DNA of 64,000 nt from Salinimicrobium terrae DSM 17865 (GTDB lineage: Bacteria > Bacteroidota > Bacteroidia > Flavobacteriales > Flavobacteriaceae): assembly GCF_000424665.1 (NCBI RefSeq), contig NZ_AUKI01000023.1:62001-126000 (forward strand), in the 5' to 3' direction. Of this stretch, positions 1 through 8,070 are shown in pieces. Numbering within the stretch: position 1 is the stretch's first letter; the number at the start of each line of letters is the position of its first letter. Below the pieces are notes generated by a model. It did not search any database. It was given only the letters and a program-made list of their open reading frames with translations, and was not told the DNA's origin. Both the position numbers and the translations under genes were made by a program.

Positions 1-353
1 CCATCAGATTTGAGGACATAAGCTGTAGTTCCATCCAAAGTGATACCCTCATAATCACCGGGACCGGCAAATTCTATTTGTTTTACAATTGAAGAAGATA
101 CCAGATCATATATAAAAATAATCCCTCTTTCATCTTGTACGCAGGCTATTTTGTTTGGTTCCAAAAAAGCAATTCCCGAGACCTCTTTTAAAACTCCTGG
201 TAATTTCCAGGTTTTTGCAATTTTAACTTCATTCGAGATGGTAGCACGGTACTCTATTGCCTCTCCCCGGAAAGTTAAAAAGAAGGCTGCAGCAAAAAGT
301 AGAAGACCTACAGTAATGAGAATTACTGTTTTATTATGGCCCATTTTTTTCAT
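1..353 (-). CDS. SdiA-regulated / YjiK-type beta-propeller protein, N-terminal part
   Basis: Only the first ~117 residues lie in the window; the gene runs off the left edge. The start is an ATG at 353, with a second in-frame ATG at 344. Residues 1-25 form a signal-anchor-like hydrophobic stretch (ILITVGLLLFAAAFFL). It is followed by an EVSGIAF...IACVQDERG...PGDYEGI pattern typical of the SdiA-regulated (PF06977, YjiK) beta-propeller family. The name reflects homology to an E. coli gene under SdiA control, and the biochemical role is not established. It is divergent from the penicillin-binding protein gene, with about 155 bases between them. Family membership is likely; no function is claimed. 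Confidence 0.7.
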   Translation of the reverse strand, partial: MKKMGHNKTVILITVGLLLFAAAFFLTFRGEAIEYRATISNEVKIAKTWKLPGVLKEVSGIAFLEPNKIACVQDERGIIFIYDLVSSSIVKQIEFAGPGDYEGITLDGTTAYVLKSD

Positions 354-509
354 TCCATTAAAATTAGGGAAATTCCCTTATGTCCAAAAAGTTTTAAAGT
401 TTCCTTTTGAAACATTAGCAGGATTTTAGGAAGGCTGGAAATCCTAAAGTTTTTTAAAGTTTCAGAATTTTTTTTGTAAGTCTTCGTTTCTTTGACAGAC
501 ACTAAGCCT

Positions 510-2795
510 ATGAAGTTAAAAAATGTGAAATTGACGCCTTTTAAAAAATGGGTGTTAAGTTCCTTACTGGGAATTTTCCTGATTTTTGGATTCTTTTTTC
601 TTAGCATTTATTGGGGTTGGTGGGGGGAACTTCCAAATACCCAGGAATTGCGGAATCTAAAACAGAATGAAGCTACCGAGGTCTTTTCTTCTGAAGGAAA
701 ACTCATGGGTAAATATTACATTTTTGACAGACAACCGGTACTTTATGATGAATTACCGCAACACCTCATTGATGCCCTGGTTGCTACTGAAGATGTAAGG
801 TTCTATGAACATTCGGGTATTGACAACCGCAGTCTTCTTCGCGTTTTTTTTAAGACCATCTTAATGGGAGATGAATCTTCGGGCGGTGGCAGTACCATAA
901 CTTTACAGCTTGCAAAGAACCTTTTTGGACGTAAGGATTACGGGCATCTTAGTATTGTAGTAAACAAGGTGAGGGAGGCAATTATAGCCCAACGTCTTGA
1001 GGATATTTATACTAAGGAGGAGATCATAGGGCTATATTTTAACACCGTTCCTTTTAGTGATAATACCTACGGCATTGAGAGTGCTGCCATGAAATTCTTT
1101 AACACCGGCACTCAGTATCTTGATCTGGAAGAGGCTGCAACTCTTGTAGGTTCTTTGAAGGCATCTCATACCTATAACCCACGACTCTTCCCAGAGCGTA
1201 GCCTTAAAAGGAGAAATGTCGTCCTGAATCAAATGAATAAGTATGGCTATTTGCCTTCTGAAGAATATGTGAAGGCCAGGGTTAAACCGCTGGATCTTAA
1301 TTACCAGTATTTTAGCAATAATGGCGGAGTAGCACCTTATTTTAGGTCACAGCTGAAGAAGGAGGTACAAAAAATTCTTGATACGCTCAAAAAAGAAAAT
1401 GGTGAAAGTTATAATCTTTACAGAGATGGCCTGCAGCTTCATACTACCATAGATTATAAAATGCAGGAGCTAGCAGAAGAAGCCATGCAGGAACATATGA
1501 CAGCACTCCAAAAACAGTTTGAAGAAGCCTACGGAAAAAATCCGCCATGGATGCGGAAGGACCTCCTGGAGGAAGCACTGGAGAACAGCAAACAATATAA
1601 AAGCCTGGCTGCGGCCGGTTGGAGTCAAGAGGAAATTTTAGATTCCCTGCACCGAAAAACCGATATGGAACTCTTTGACTGGGGGCAAAAAAAATTGCTT
1701 TCGGCCAGCATTGCCGATAGCCTCCAACATTATATGAAGTTCCTAAATATGGGCATGATCAATCTGGAACCTTCAACCGGAGCCGTAAAAAGTTGGGTGG
1801 GAGGAATAAATCATGAATATTTTAAATACGATCATGTAACGCAAAGCGAGAGGCAAATTGGTTCTACTTTTAAACCTGTGGTTTACACAGCAGCAGTTGA
1901 AGCAGGTATAGACCCGTGTACTTATTATTCCATTAGAGAGGTAACTTATGAAGGAGGCTGGACGCCCTCCAATTCGGGAAATGAGGAAGAAGATCCTTAT
2001 ATGAACTACCCCATGGCTACCGCTTTGGCGCAGTCTATTAATACTATAGCAGTAAAGGTTCTTTTCGATGTCGGCCTCGAAAACGTTCTTGAGCAGGCTA
2101 AGAAAATGATGTTTCCGAAAGATCTTCCGCCCTATCCTTCAATTGCTTTGGGAACTGCAGAAATGAGTGTGGCTGACCTGGCAAGTTCCTTTTCGGGCTA
2201 TGTGAACCGAGGGAGAATTGTCAAACCTTTCTATTTGACAAAAATTCAGGACAAATATGGAAATGTTATTGCCAGCTTTGAACCCGATATCTCAAAACCT
2301 GCTTTTTCAAACACAACCCGGCAGGTAATGATAGAGATGATGAAGGAAACTGTAAATGAAGGAACTGCTGCAAGATTAAGATATAAATATAACCTGCCTA
2401 ACGATATAGCGGGAAAAACCGGAACCACACAGAACAATCGTGATGGCTGGTTTGTTGGGATCACACCTAATCTGGTCTCGGTAACCTGGGCAGGGACAGA
2501 TGATGCCCGTATTGGCTTCCCTTCTACCTATGTTGGCCAAGGTGCAAACTCAGCTTTACCTGCTTTCGCCTTGCTTATGCAAAAAATGAATGCAGACCCT
2601 CAGTTTAATGAGATCACCCAGGCAAATTTTCAGTCGCCTTCTTCGACAGTCCAAATGATGCTCAATTGTGAACCAGAAAAAAGAGATAACTTTTTAGAAA
2701 GGCTTTTTACTAAAAAGGACAAACCAAAAAAGCAAAATGAGGAAAAGAAAGGACTATTCAAGAAAATCAAGGGGCTGTTCAAAAAAAATAATTAA
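510..2795 (+). CDS. Class A penicillin-binding protein (PBP1a-like, bifunctional transglycosylase/transpeptidase)
   Basis: A 761-residue peptidoglycan synthase anchored in the inner membrane. A short cytoplasmic tail and one membrane helix (about 14-36) come first. The GT51 glycosyltransferase follows, with the catalytic ATEDxRFYEHSG motif near residue 94, then GGSTITLQLAKNLF. The transpeptidase has all three motifs: SxxK (STFK, near 452), SxN (SIN, near 509) and KTG (near 636). The C-terminus is a Lys-rich tail (KKDKPKKQNEEKKG). The reading frame could open at a TTG at 492, but the ATG at 510 leaves a normal short cytoplasmic tail and is preferred. Length is usual for the family. It polymerises and crosslinks the cell wall. 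Confidence 0.93.
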   Translation: MKLKNVKLTPFKKWVLSSLLGIFLIFGFFFLSIYWGWWGELPNTQELRNLKQNEATEVFSSEGKLMGKYYIFDRQPVLYDELPQHLIDALVATEDVRFYEHSGIDNRSLLRVFFKTILMGDESSGGGSTITLQLAKNLFGRKDYGHLSIVVNKVREAIIAQRLEDIYTKEEIIGLYFNTVPFSDNTYGIESAAMKFFNTGTQYLDLEEAATLVGSLKASHTYNPRLFPERSLKRRNVVLNQMNKYGYLPSEEYVKARVKPLDLNYQYFSNNGGVAPYFRSQLKKEVQKILDTLKKENGESYNLYRDGLQLHTTIDYKMQELAEEAMQEHMTALQKQFEEAYGKNPPWMRKDLLEEALENSKQYKSLAAAGWSQEEILDSLHRKTDMELFDWGQKKLLSASIADSLQHYMKFLNMGMINLEPSTGAVKSWVGGINHEYFKYDHVTQSERQIGSTFKPVVYTAAVEAGIDPCTYYSIREVTYEGGWTPSNSGNEEEDPYMNYPMATALAQSINTIAVKVLFDVGLENVLEQAKKMMFPKDLPPYPSIALGTAEMSVADLASSFSGYVNRGRIVKPFYLTKIQDKYGNVIASFEPDISKPAFSNTTRQVMIEMMKETVNEGTAARLRYKYNLPNDIAGKTGTTQNNRDGWFVGITPNLVSVTWAGTDDARIGFPSTYVGQGANSALPAFALLMQKMNADPQFNEITQANFQSPSSTVQMMLNCEPEKRDNFLERLFTKKDKPKKQNEEKKGLFKKIKGLFKKNN

Positions 2796-2873
2796 TTGAA
2801 AATATTATTTAAAAATGCCCCTTTTAGATAGCCTTGGTAAAGAACAATTCCAGAAAAAATAAATCAGAAAAAA

Positions 2874-4391
2874 CTAAAATTCCGCCTGATTGATTTTGAG
2901 TCTTAATTTCCGCATATAATCCTCCCTAAGCCAGTCCCGATAGTTTTTGGTGCTGTTACTTATACAGTAAGAGTACTTTCTAATCCTATAAGCGATATCT
3001 TCTTCGAGTTCTTTGGCCAAAAGCCTGGCATCAAAAACATCTTCACTATTATCCACACACATGCAGGTATGTTGTTCAAGAGAACGTTCCAGGACAGTTT
3101 TCGACTTTAGTCCTTTTTTGATTATATCATCATATTCCTCATCTACATCAAAAGAAACGTCTTTGGTATTTGAGAATTTATTCCGGAGGTCTTTTGGCAT
3201 TTCATATCGAAAGTTCTGCTCAATTTCCTCGTCACTAATTAGATTTTCAAGGAAGTAATCTGGTGACCTGAAAATCTGCTTCCAATCAATAGGGGCACTC
3301 CAAAGTCCAAATCGGGCAGCATTATTTCCCAGATCAATTACTGTAAATTCACTCTTACCCGGTAGTACTCTTGATCCACGGCCAATCATTTGATAGTATA
3401 AGGTAAGAGATTTAGTCGCCCTGTTTAAAATAATTGACTCTACTGTAGGTTCATCAAATCCAGTGGTGAGGATACTTACAGATGTTAAAATGGCATCAGG
3501 TTTTTTCCTGAACCATCTTAAAATGTCTTTTCTATCCTGTTTACTGGTGGTATTATCCAGATGTCTTACATCAAAGCCCGCATTGCGAAAGGTTTCATAA
3601 ACCTCCTTCGAAGTATTAATTCCATTATTAAAAATCAGGGTCTTCTTTCCCTGAGATTTCTCCATATAAGCATCCAGAAGCTTTTCCTGCATGTTAAAAT
3701 TTGAATAGAGTTCTTCGGAAGATTTCACTGTGTAATCCCCATTGATTCCAACTTTAAGCGTTGAAAGTCCTACGTCAAAACTGTAAGTATTAGCCTTTGC
3801 TAAAAAGCCTTTTGAAATTAAACTGCTAATGGAATCCCCAACAATAAGCTCCCTGTAATTGTCTTTCATAGGTAGCTTAATATTAGAACTAAGCGGAGTG
3901 GCGGTAACGCCCAGAATGAAGCATTTGTTGAAAAACTTAAACAGTTTTCTAAATGAATTGTAATGGGCTTCATCAATGATCACCATGCCAAGATTCTCCA
4001 ACTCCACCTTTTCATCATTAAGACGGTTGTTAAGGGTTTCTACCATAGCCACAAAACACATGTACTCATCCTGATCTGGAAGTTCCTTAATGCTGGAATT
4101 GATAATCTTGTTTTGTACCCCAAACCCTGTCAGCATTTTAGAGGTCTGTTTACAAAGTTCAATGCGGTGGGTTAGAATTAGTACCTTTTTGTTTGTTCTC
4201 TGTATGTATTCACGCACGATCTGTGAAAAGATTACCGTCTTACCTCCGCCTGTAGGCAGCTGGTACAGGAGATTATACCGTTCAGGGTGAGCGTCAATCA
4301 CCCTAAAGATCTTATTAATATCTTCCTGCTGATATTCGTAAAGTTCTTTATCTACTTTTTTTTCAACTATCCCAAAAGTATCCTGCCCCAT
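2874..4391 (-). CDS. DEAD/DEAH-box superfamily II helicase
   Basis: A 505-residue SF2 helicase. Walker A is PTGGGKT at 46-52, DEAH is at 140-143, TATP (motif III-like) is near 165, and a C-terminal helicase domain carries the motif VI pattern QMIGRGSR. The first domain resembles the UvrB/RecG-like ResIII fold (YQQEDINKIF preceding Walker A, as in type III restriction helicases). No nuclease or methylase partner is adjacent, so this looks like a stand-alone flavobacterial helicase and not a restriction system. It is convergent with the PBP gene and divergent from the Crp/Fnr gene. A TAnnTTTG box lies 29 bases upstream of the ATG. Substrate (DNA or RNA) cannot be told from sequence. Confidence 0.88.
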   Translation of the reverse strand: MGQDTFGIVEKKVDKELYEYQQEDINKIFRVIDAHPERYNLLYQLPTGGGKTVIFSQIVREYIQRTNKKVLILTHRIELCKQTSKMLTGFGVQNKIINSSIKELPDQDEYMCFVAMVETLNNRLNDEKVELENLGMVIIDEAHYNSFRKLFKFFNKCFILGVTATPLSSNIKLPMKDNYRELIVGDSISSLISKGFLAKANTYSFDVGLSTLKVGINGDYTVKSSEELYSNFNMQEKLLDAYMEKSQGKKTLIFNNGINTSKEVYETFRNAGFDVRHLDNTTSKQDRKDILRWFRKKPDAILTSVSILTTGFDEPTVESIILNRATKSLTLYYQMIGRGSRVLPGKSEFTVIDLGNNAARFGLWSAPIDWKQIFRSPDYFLENLISDEEIEQNFRYEMPKDLRNKFSNTKDVSFDVDEEYDDIIKKGLKSKTVLERSLEQHTCMCVDNSEDVFDARLLAKELEEDIAYRIRKYSYCISNSTKNYRDWLREDYMRKLRLKINQAEF

Positions 4392-4420
4392 CTATTGATT
4401 TCCTATCGTTTGCAATTTTG

Positions 4421-4428
4421 CAAAAATA
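4421..4428 (-). promoter_or_regulatory. -7 promoter element for the DEAH helicase
   Basis: On the minus strand this reads TATTTTTG, an exact match to the Bacteroidota -7 consensus TAnnTTTG, 29 bases before the helicase ATG. No clear -33 TTTG was assigned. Confidence 0.45.
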
Positions 4429-4572
4429 GCCGAAATAAAGGTTGAAGCAAAATAAACTGTCAGAAAATGAAAACAAACAAAAAATAAATTTTAACAACAC
4501 GCTGATTTTAAAATAGTTAACTTTATAAAAGCTTTATACCATTCCCTTTTTTCCCCAGTCTAAATTGATAGA

Positions 4573-5292
4573 ATGATTATGTTGAGTGAAAAAAAAAGGA
4601 GGAAATATACAGGTATTCTTAGTAGTAATAAACTGCTCAAGGATCTTTGCCAAGATGAACTGCAAAAACTGTTAGACGAACTTGAAGAGGTTGAATGGCC
4701 AAAGAGTACCTGTAGCATTTACAAGCAGCGTACTTCTAATCATTTTCATTTTATAATCTCAGGTCGCCTGAAGGTTTATCAGATCAATGTAAATACCGGT
4801 AGGGAGTTCACTTTTTTCTTGCTTAAGAAAAATGATGCCTTTGATATTCTATGTCTTTTAGATGGTGATGATCATGATGTTTATTATGAAACTCTTGACC
4901 GGGTGGTGCTATTATCACTTCCCATGGAAAGAATGAAAAAGTGGGTCCGGGCACATCCTGAGATCAATAAGAACCTGCTGCCATTTTTAAGTAATCAAAT
5001 GAAAACGTTAGAAGCCTATGCTTCCAATGTAACTCTAATTGATATTTCTACAAGACTTGCGAGGTTAATCCTGAGGAACATCAATGCTGAATCACAGGAA
5101 CTTGAATTAATAAACGACCTCTCCAATGAAGAATTAGCTAACCTGATAGGATCTACCCGCGCGGTAGTAAATCGTCATTTACAAGAATTCAAAAATGACG
5201 GAATTATAAGCCTTAGAAGAAAGAAAGTAGAGATAAAAGATCTGGACCTGTTGCTCTCTAAAGCTAATAATAACAAAGATTCAGCACCTTAA
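4573..5292 (+). CDS. Crp/Fnr family transcriptional regulator
   Basis: 239 residues. The N-terminal half is a cyclic-nucleotide-binding-type beta barrel (HFHFIISGRLKVYQIN, then GREFTFFLLKKNDAFDILCLLDGD). A long dimerisation helix follows, then a C-terminal winged helix-turn-helix (about 188-217: LSNEELANLIGSTRAVVNRH), the DNA-recognition part of this family. No FNR-type cysteine cluster is present, so it is not an obvious oxygen sensor. A second ATG sits at 4579, and either start gives the same domains. The small secreted protein downstream at 5381 is 88 bases away and could be a target or operon partner; this is only proximity. Confidence 0.88.
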   Translation: MIMLSEKKRRKYTGILSSNKLLKDLCQDELQKLLDELEEVEWPKSTCSIYKQRTSNHFHFIISGRLKVYQINVNTGREFTFFLLKKNDAFDILCLLDGDDHDVYYETLDRVVLLSLPMERMKKWVRAHPEINKNLLPFLSNQMKTLEAYASNVTLIDISTRLARLILRNINAESQELELINDLSNEELANLIGSTRAVVNRHLQEFKNDGIISLRRKKVEIKDLDLLLSKANNNKDSAP

Positions 5293-5380
5293 TATTTTAA
5301 CACGATATGCTACTTAAGTAGTATTTGATCTCTTTTTCTCATAGTAACTTCACCATATATTAATCTAAAATACATGTGCT

Positions 5381-5926
5381 ATGAAAAATGTAGTCATTGG
5401 ATTTTTCCTGCTAGCTTTTATTGCCACAGGAAATTCACAGATCGTATTAGATGAAGCTAAAGTAAATTTTACAAAAGCTTCTATGCAACTTGATCCTGCA
5501 ACTCAGACTCTGGTTATTCAAATACCTGAAAAAGAGGTTGGAGAATTCGGAAAAAACCCGTTGGTCTTCATGAAAAACAATTTTGATGTAGAATCTTTTA
5601 TCAAAGATAATTCAGATCAGGATTATTCAGAATTCCAGGTTAACTTTGTTAGTAATAAAGGTCATTTGACCGCCAGATTTAACAAAGATGGCGACTTAAT
5701 TTCTTCTCAACAGAAATTTAAAAATATGAGATTACCTCATGATGTTCAACTTGAAATTGCTCACCTTTACAATAATGCCACGGTATTAAGAACAAGGTCT
5801 TTCGCACATTCTAAAGGATGGATAATTGACAAGGAATATTACAAAATAAAACTGGATGATGGTGAAAGAACCAGGAGAGTTCGTATCGACAGAAAGAACG
5901 ACCGTCTTTATATAGCCGGTTTATAG
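5381..5926 (+). CDS. Secreted hypothetical protein (flavobacterial)
   Basis: 181 residues with a signal peptide (about 1-19, ending GNSQ). The mature part is mostly polar and beta-rich, with no catalytic motif I recognise. No cysteines occur in the mature part, no lipobox is visible, and there is no type IX C-terminal sorting domain. It is likely periplasmic. It follows the Crp/Fnr gene in the same direction. Function unknown. Confidence 0.7.
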   Translation: MKNVVIGFFLLAFIATGNSQIVLDEAKVNFTKASMQLDPATQTLVIQIPEKEVGEFGKNPLVFMKNNFDVESFIKDNSDQDYSEFQVNFVSNKGHLTARFNKDGDLISSQQKFKNMRLPHDVQLEIAHLYNNATVLRTRSFAHSKGWIIDKEYYKIKLDDGERTRRVRIDRKNDRLYIAGL

Positions 5927-6052
5927 AATAATTGCCTGATTTAAGGCAAAGGGACACCTAAAATTACTTTTTTGACACTACCATTTCCTTTAAGATATCG
6001 GTTTGTCCAAAGGATCTAAAAATTGATGGAGAAGAGTAGTTATAGGTTGTCC

Positions 6053-6943
6053 TTATTTTTTGGTGAACAGATCTGAGGAAAGATATCGGTCTCCTCTGTC
6101 ACAAATGATACTTACCACTACTCCACTTTGTAACTCATTACATAGCCTCACCGCAGCTGCCGTTGCACCTCCACTACTCATCCCTGCAAAAATACCTTCC
6201 TCTTCGGCCAGTCTGGCTGTCATGTCGCGGGCCTCTGCCTCTGTAACTTCCAGAATCCTATCGACCTTCTGCGGATTAAAAATGGTAGGCAAGTACTCCT
6301 TAGGCCATTTTCTGATTCCTGGAATACGTGCTTCATCATCGGGCTGCACCCCCACAATTTGAATGTCCTTATTTTTCTCTTTCAGGAAAGTGGAAGTTCC
6401 CATTATAGTACCTGTAGTGCCCATAGAAGAAACAAAATGAGTGATCTTTTGATCTGTAACTCTCCATATTTCCGGTCCAGTCGAAGCATAATGCGCCTGC
6501 CAGTTGTCATCATTCCCAAATTGGTTAAGCATAAAATAATTTCCGGTTTTCATACGCTCTTCGGCATAATCTCTTGCACCTTCAATCCCTATATCTTCAC
6601 TGGTAAGGATAACCTTTGCACCATAAGCTCTCATAGTTTGCACACGTTCTACTGTAGAATTTTCGGGCATAACGAGTTCTATATCCAGGTTGAGTAAGCG
6701 TGCAACCATTGCCAATGCGATTCCTGTATTTCCACTGGTGGCTTCAATGAGCTTTGTTTCATTTGTAATCTCGCCCCGCTCCATTGCCTTCCTGATCATA
6801 TTATAAGCAGGACGGTCTTTTACACTTCCACCCGGATTCTGACCTTCAAGTTTAAAATATAATTCCACCTGCGGATTTTTGACAAGGTTTTGAGCTCTTA
6901 CCAAAGGGGTATTACCAATAAGATCCAGTACAGTTTTACTCAT
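6053..6943 (-). CDS. cysM: Cysteine synthase B (O-acetylserine sulfhydrylase, PLP)
   Basis: 296 residues, fold-type II PLP enzyme. The PLP lysine lies in PGGSVKDRPA (K42). The substrate-binding loop EATSGNTGIALA is near 68-79 and the phosphate-binding GTTGT near 175. It makes cysteine from O-acetylserine and sulfide (CysM can also use thiosulfate). The short 296-aa form and GGSVKDR sequence favour CysM over CysK. Its start codon overlaps the end of cysE by 8 bases, so the two are translationally coupled and supply and use O-acetylserine in sequence. Confidence 0.92.
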   Translation of the reverse strand: MSKTVLDLIGNTPLVRAQNLVKNPQVELYFKLEGQNPGGSVKDRPAYNMIRKAMERGEITNETKLIEATSGNTGIALAMVARLLNLDIELVMPENSTVERVQTMRAYGAKVILTSEDIGIEGARDYAEERMKTGNYFMLNQFGNDDNWQAHYASTGPEIWRVTDQKITHFVSSMGTTGTIMGTSTFLKEKNKDIQIVGVQPDDEARIPGIRKWPKEYLPTIFNPQKVDRILEVTEAEARDMTARLAEEEGIFAGMSSGGATAAAVRLCNELQSGVVVSIICDRGDRYLSSDLFTKK

Positions 6944-7730
6944 TTTGTTGCAGATTTTTAATTTTGATCGTAGGATTGTGAGTCACAAAAGAATTAGGAG
7001 GTACAGAGTTTGTGAGCCAGGCATTCCCTCCTATTATGCTGTTAGCTCCAATGATGGTGTTTCCCCCCAGGATTGTGGCATTTGCGTAGATGGTAACATT
7101 TTCTTCAATGGTGGGATGTCTTTTCATATTCCTGAGTTCTCTTTCCACATATAAAGCACCCAATGTTACCCCCTGATAGATCTTCACATTATTCTTTATC
7201 ACCGTCGTTTCTCCAATGACTACTCCCGTTGCATGATCAATAAAAAATGAATCTCCTATCTGTGCCCCGGGATTAATATCTGTACCGGTAAGTTTATGTG
7301 CACATTCGGTCATTAACCTTGGCACCAGTGGTAACCCCATCTTATAAAATTCATGACTCAAACGGTAAACGGCAATTGCAAAAAAACCGGGATAGGAAAG
7401 GTAAACCTCCTCGACCGAATTCGCGGCCGGATCATTCGTAGCGATAGCAACCGCATCCAGGTTGATCTTTTCAAGCAGATTAGGCAGCTTCTGGCAGTAC
7501 TCTCTCCACAATTCTGAACATGGTTTTCCCGGTTCCCAGCAAACCAGATCGCCCAGTTCTTTAAAATCGATCGCCAGCCGCCCGAGATTTTCTTCCACCC
7601 CTGTATCGCTATCAAACAGGGTGTAAAATAAATTATTGGTAAATGCTTCAGCCTTTTCTTTGATCTTGAACCTCAAATTCGGCAACTGCTTCTGCTCGTT
7701 GATCTTCCTTATAACATCCTTATACTCCAT
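6936..7730 (-). CDS. cysE: Serine O-acetyltransferase
   Basis: 264 residues. The C-terminal left-handed beta helix carries the serine acetyltransferase signature (GTDINPGAQIGDSFFIDHATG, then VVIGETTVI), including the catalytic Asp-His (FIDHATG). The N-terminal part is the helical EpsC/SATase domain. It converts serine and acetyl-CoA to O-acetylserine, the substrate of the cysM product encoded immediately downstream. A TAnnTTTG -7 box lies 17 bases upstream of its ATG, so cysE-cysM is probably one transcript. The bacteroidetal form is longer at its N-terminus than some CysE proteins. Confidence 0.92.
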   Translation of the reverse strand: MEYKDVIRKINEQKQLPNLRFKIKEKAEAFTNNLFYTLFDSDTGVEENLGRLAIDFKELGDLVCWEPGKPCSELWREYCQKLPNLLEKINLDAVAIATNDPAANSVEEVYLSYPGFFAIAVYRLSHEFYKMGLPLVPRLMTECAHKLTGTDINPGAQIGDSFFIDHATGVVIGETTVIKNNVKIYQGVTLGALYVERELRNMKRHPTIEENVTIYANATILGGNTIIGANSIIGGNAWLTNSVPPNSFVTHNPTIKIKNLQQNE

Positions 7731-7747
7731 AAAACCTGGTTAACATT

Positions 7748-7755
7748 CAAAAATA
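7748..7755 (-). promoter_or_regulatory. -7 promoter element for cysE-cysM
   Basis: Minus strand TATTTTTG, exact TAnnTTTG, 17 bases before the cysE ATG. Confidence 0.45.
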
Positions 7756-7901
7756 CTAAAATGGAAATCAACGCCGGCTTATGTTTGGTTTCCTTTAATG
7801 CTAAAATATTTAACTATAAAAGAAAGGTTAAAAAAATGACACTTTAAAACATTGTTTTACAGGGTGTTGTAACTTTAAATATTAATCAAAAACTTATAAC
7901 C

Positions 7902-8003
7902 ATGGCACAAGACCAAAAAAAATCCGGACAAAAGCAAGATTCTAACAAGAAAACCGATCAAAAGTCTGATCAAAAATCTGGAAAGCAGCAAAACAAAAAA
8001 TAA
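7902..8003 (+). CDS. Small Lys/Gln-rich disordered peptide (33 aa)
   Basis: A 33-residue ORF starting MAQDQKKSGQ and made almost only of Lys, Gln, Ser, Asp, Gly and Asn, with a DQKSDQKSG near-duplication. It has no hydrophobic segment, so it would be a disordered cationic peptide. Support: an ATG in an isolated 330-base slot between divergent cysE and convergent FUSC genes, A-rich upstream sequence (ATAACC), a possible promoter at 7870, and a strong hairpin terminator 38 bases after the stop. The Lys/Gln-rich composition recalls small stress-induced basic peptides, but no homologue can be named. Confidence 0.55.
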   Translation: MAQDQKKSGQKQDSNKKTDQKSDQKSGKQQNKK

Positions 8004-8040
8004 GACTTTTTTGTACACCACATCTTAGCATGTTTTTTAG

Positions 8041-8070
8041 GCCACCTCAAAAGGGTGGCTTTATGCTTTT
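8041..8070. terminator. Intrinsic terminator between the small peptide and the FUSC gene
   Basis: Stem GCCACC/GGTGGC (8041-8046 with 8054-8059) with a 7-base loop, followed by a T-rich run on the plus strand up to 8072. It serves the small peptide gene on the plus strand and may also serve the convergent FUSC gene, whose stop is at 8061. Confidence 0.7.

Noticed and set aside
492-509. TTG start proposed for the penicillin-binding protein
   Set aside because: ATG at 510 gives a normal short cytoplasmic tail before the membrane helix; no RBS favours the TTG.
2874-4391. Restriction or phage-defence system around the DEAH helicase
   Set aside because: No methylase, nuclease or specificity subunit next to it; neighbours are cell-wall and regulator genes.
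5932-5949. Hairpin TTGCCT/AGGCAA after the secreted protein gene
   Set aside because: Stem of only 6 bases and no U run after it (AAAGGGACACC), so it is not called a terminator.
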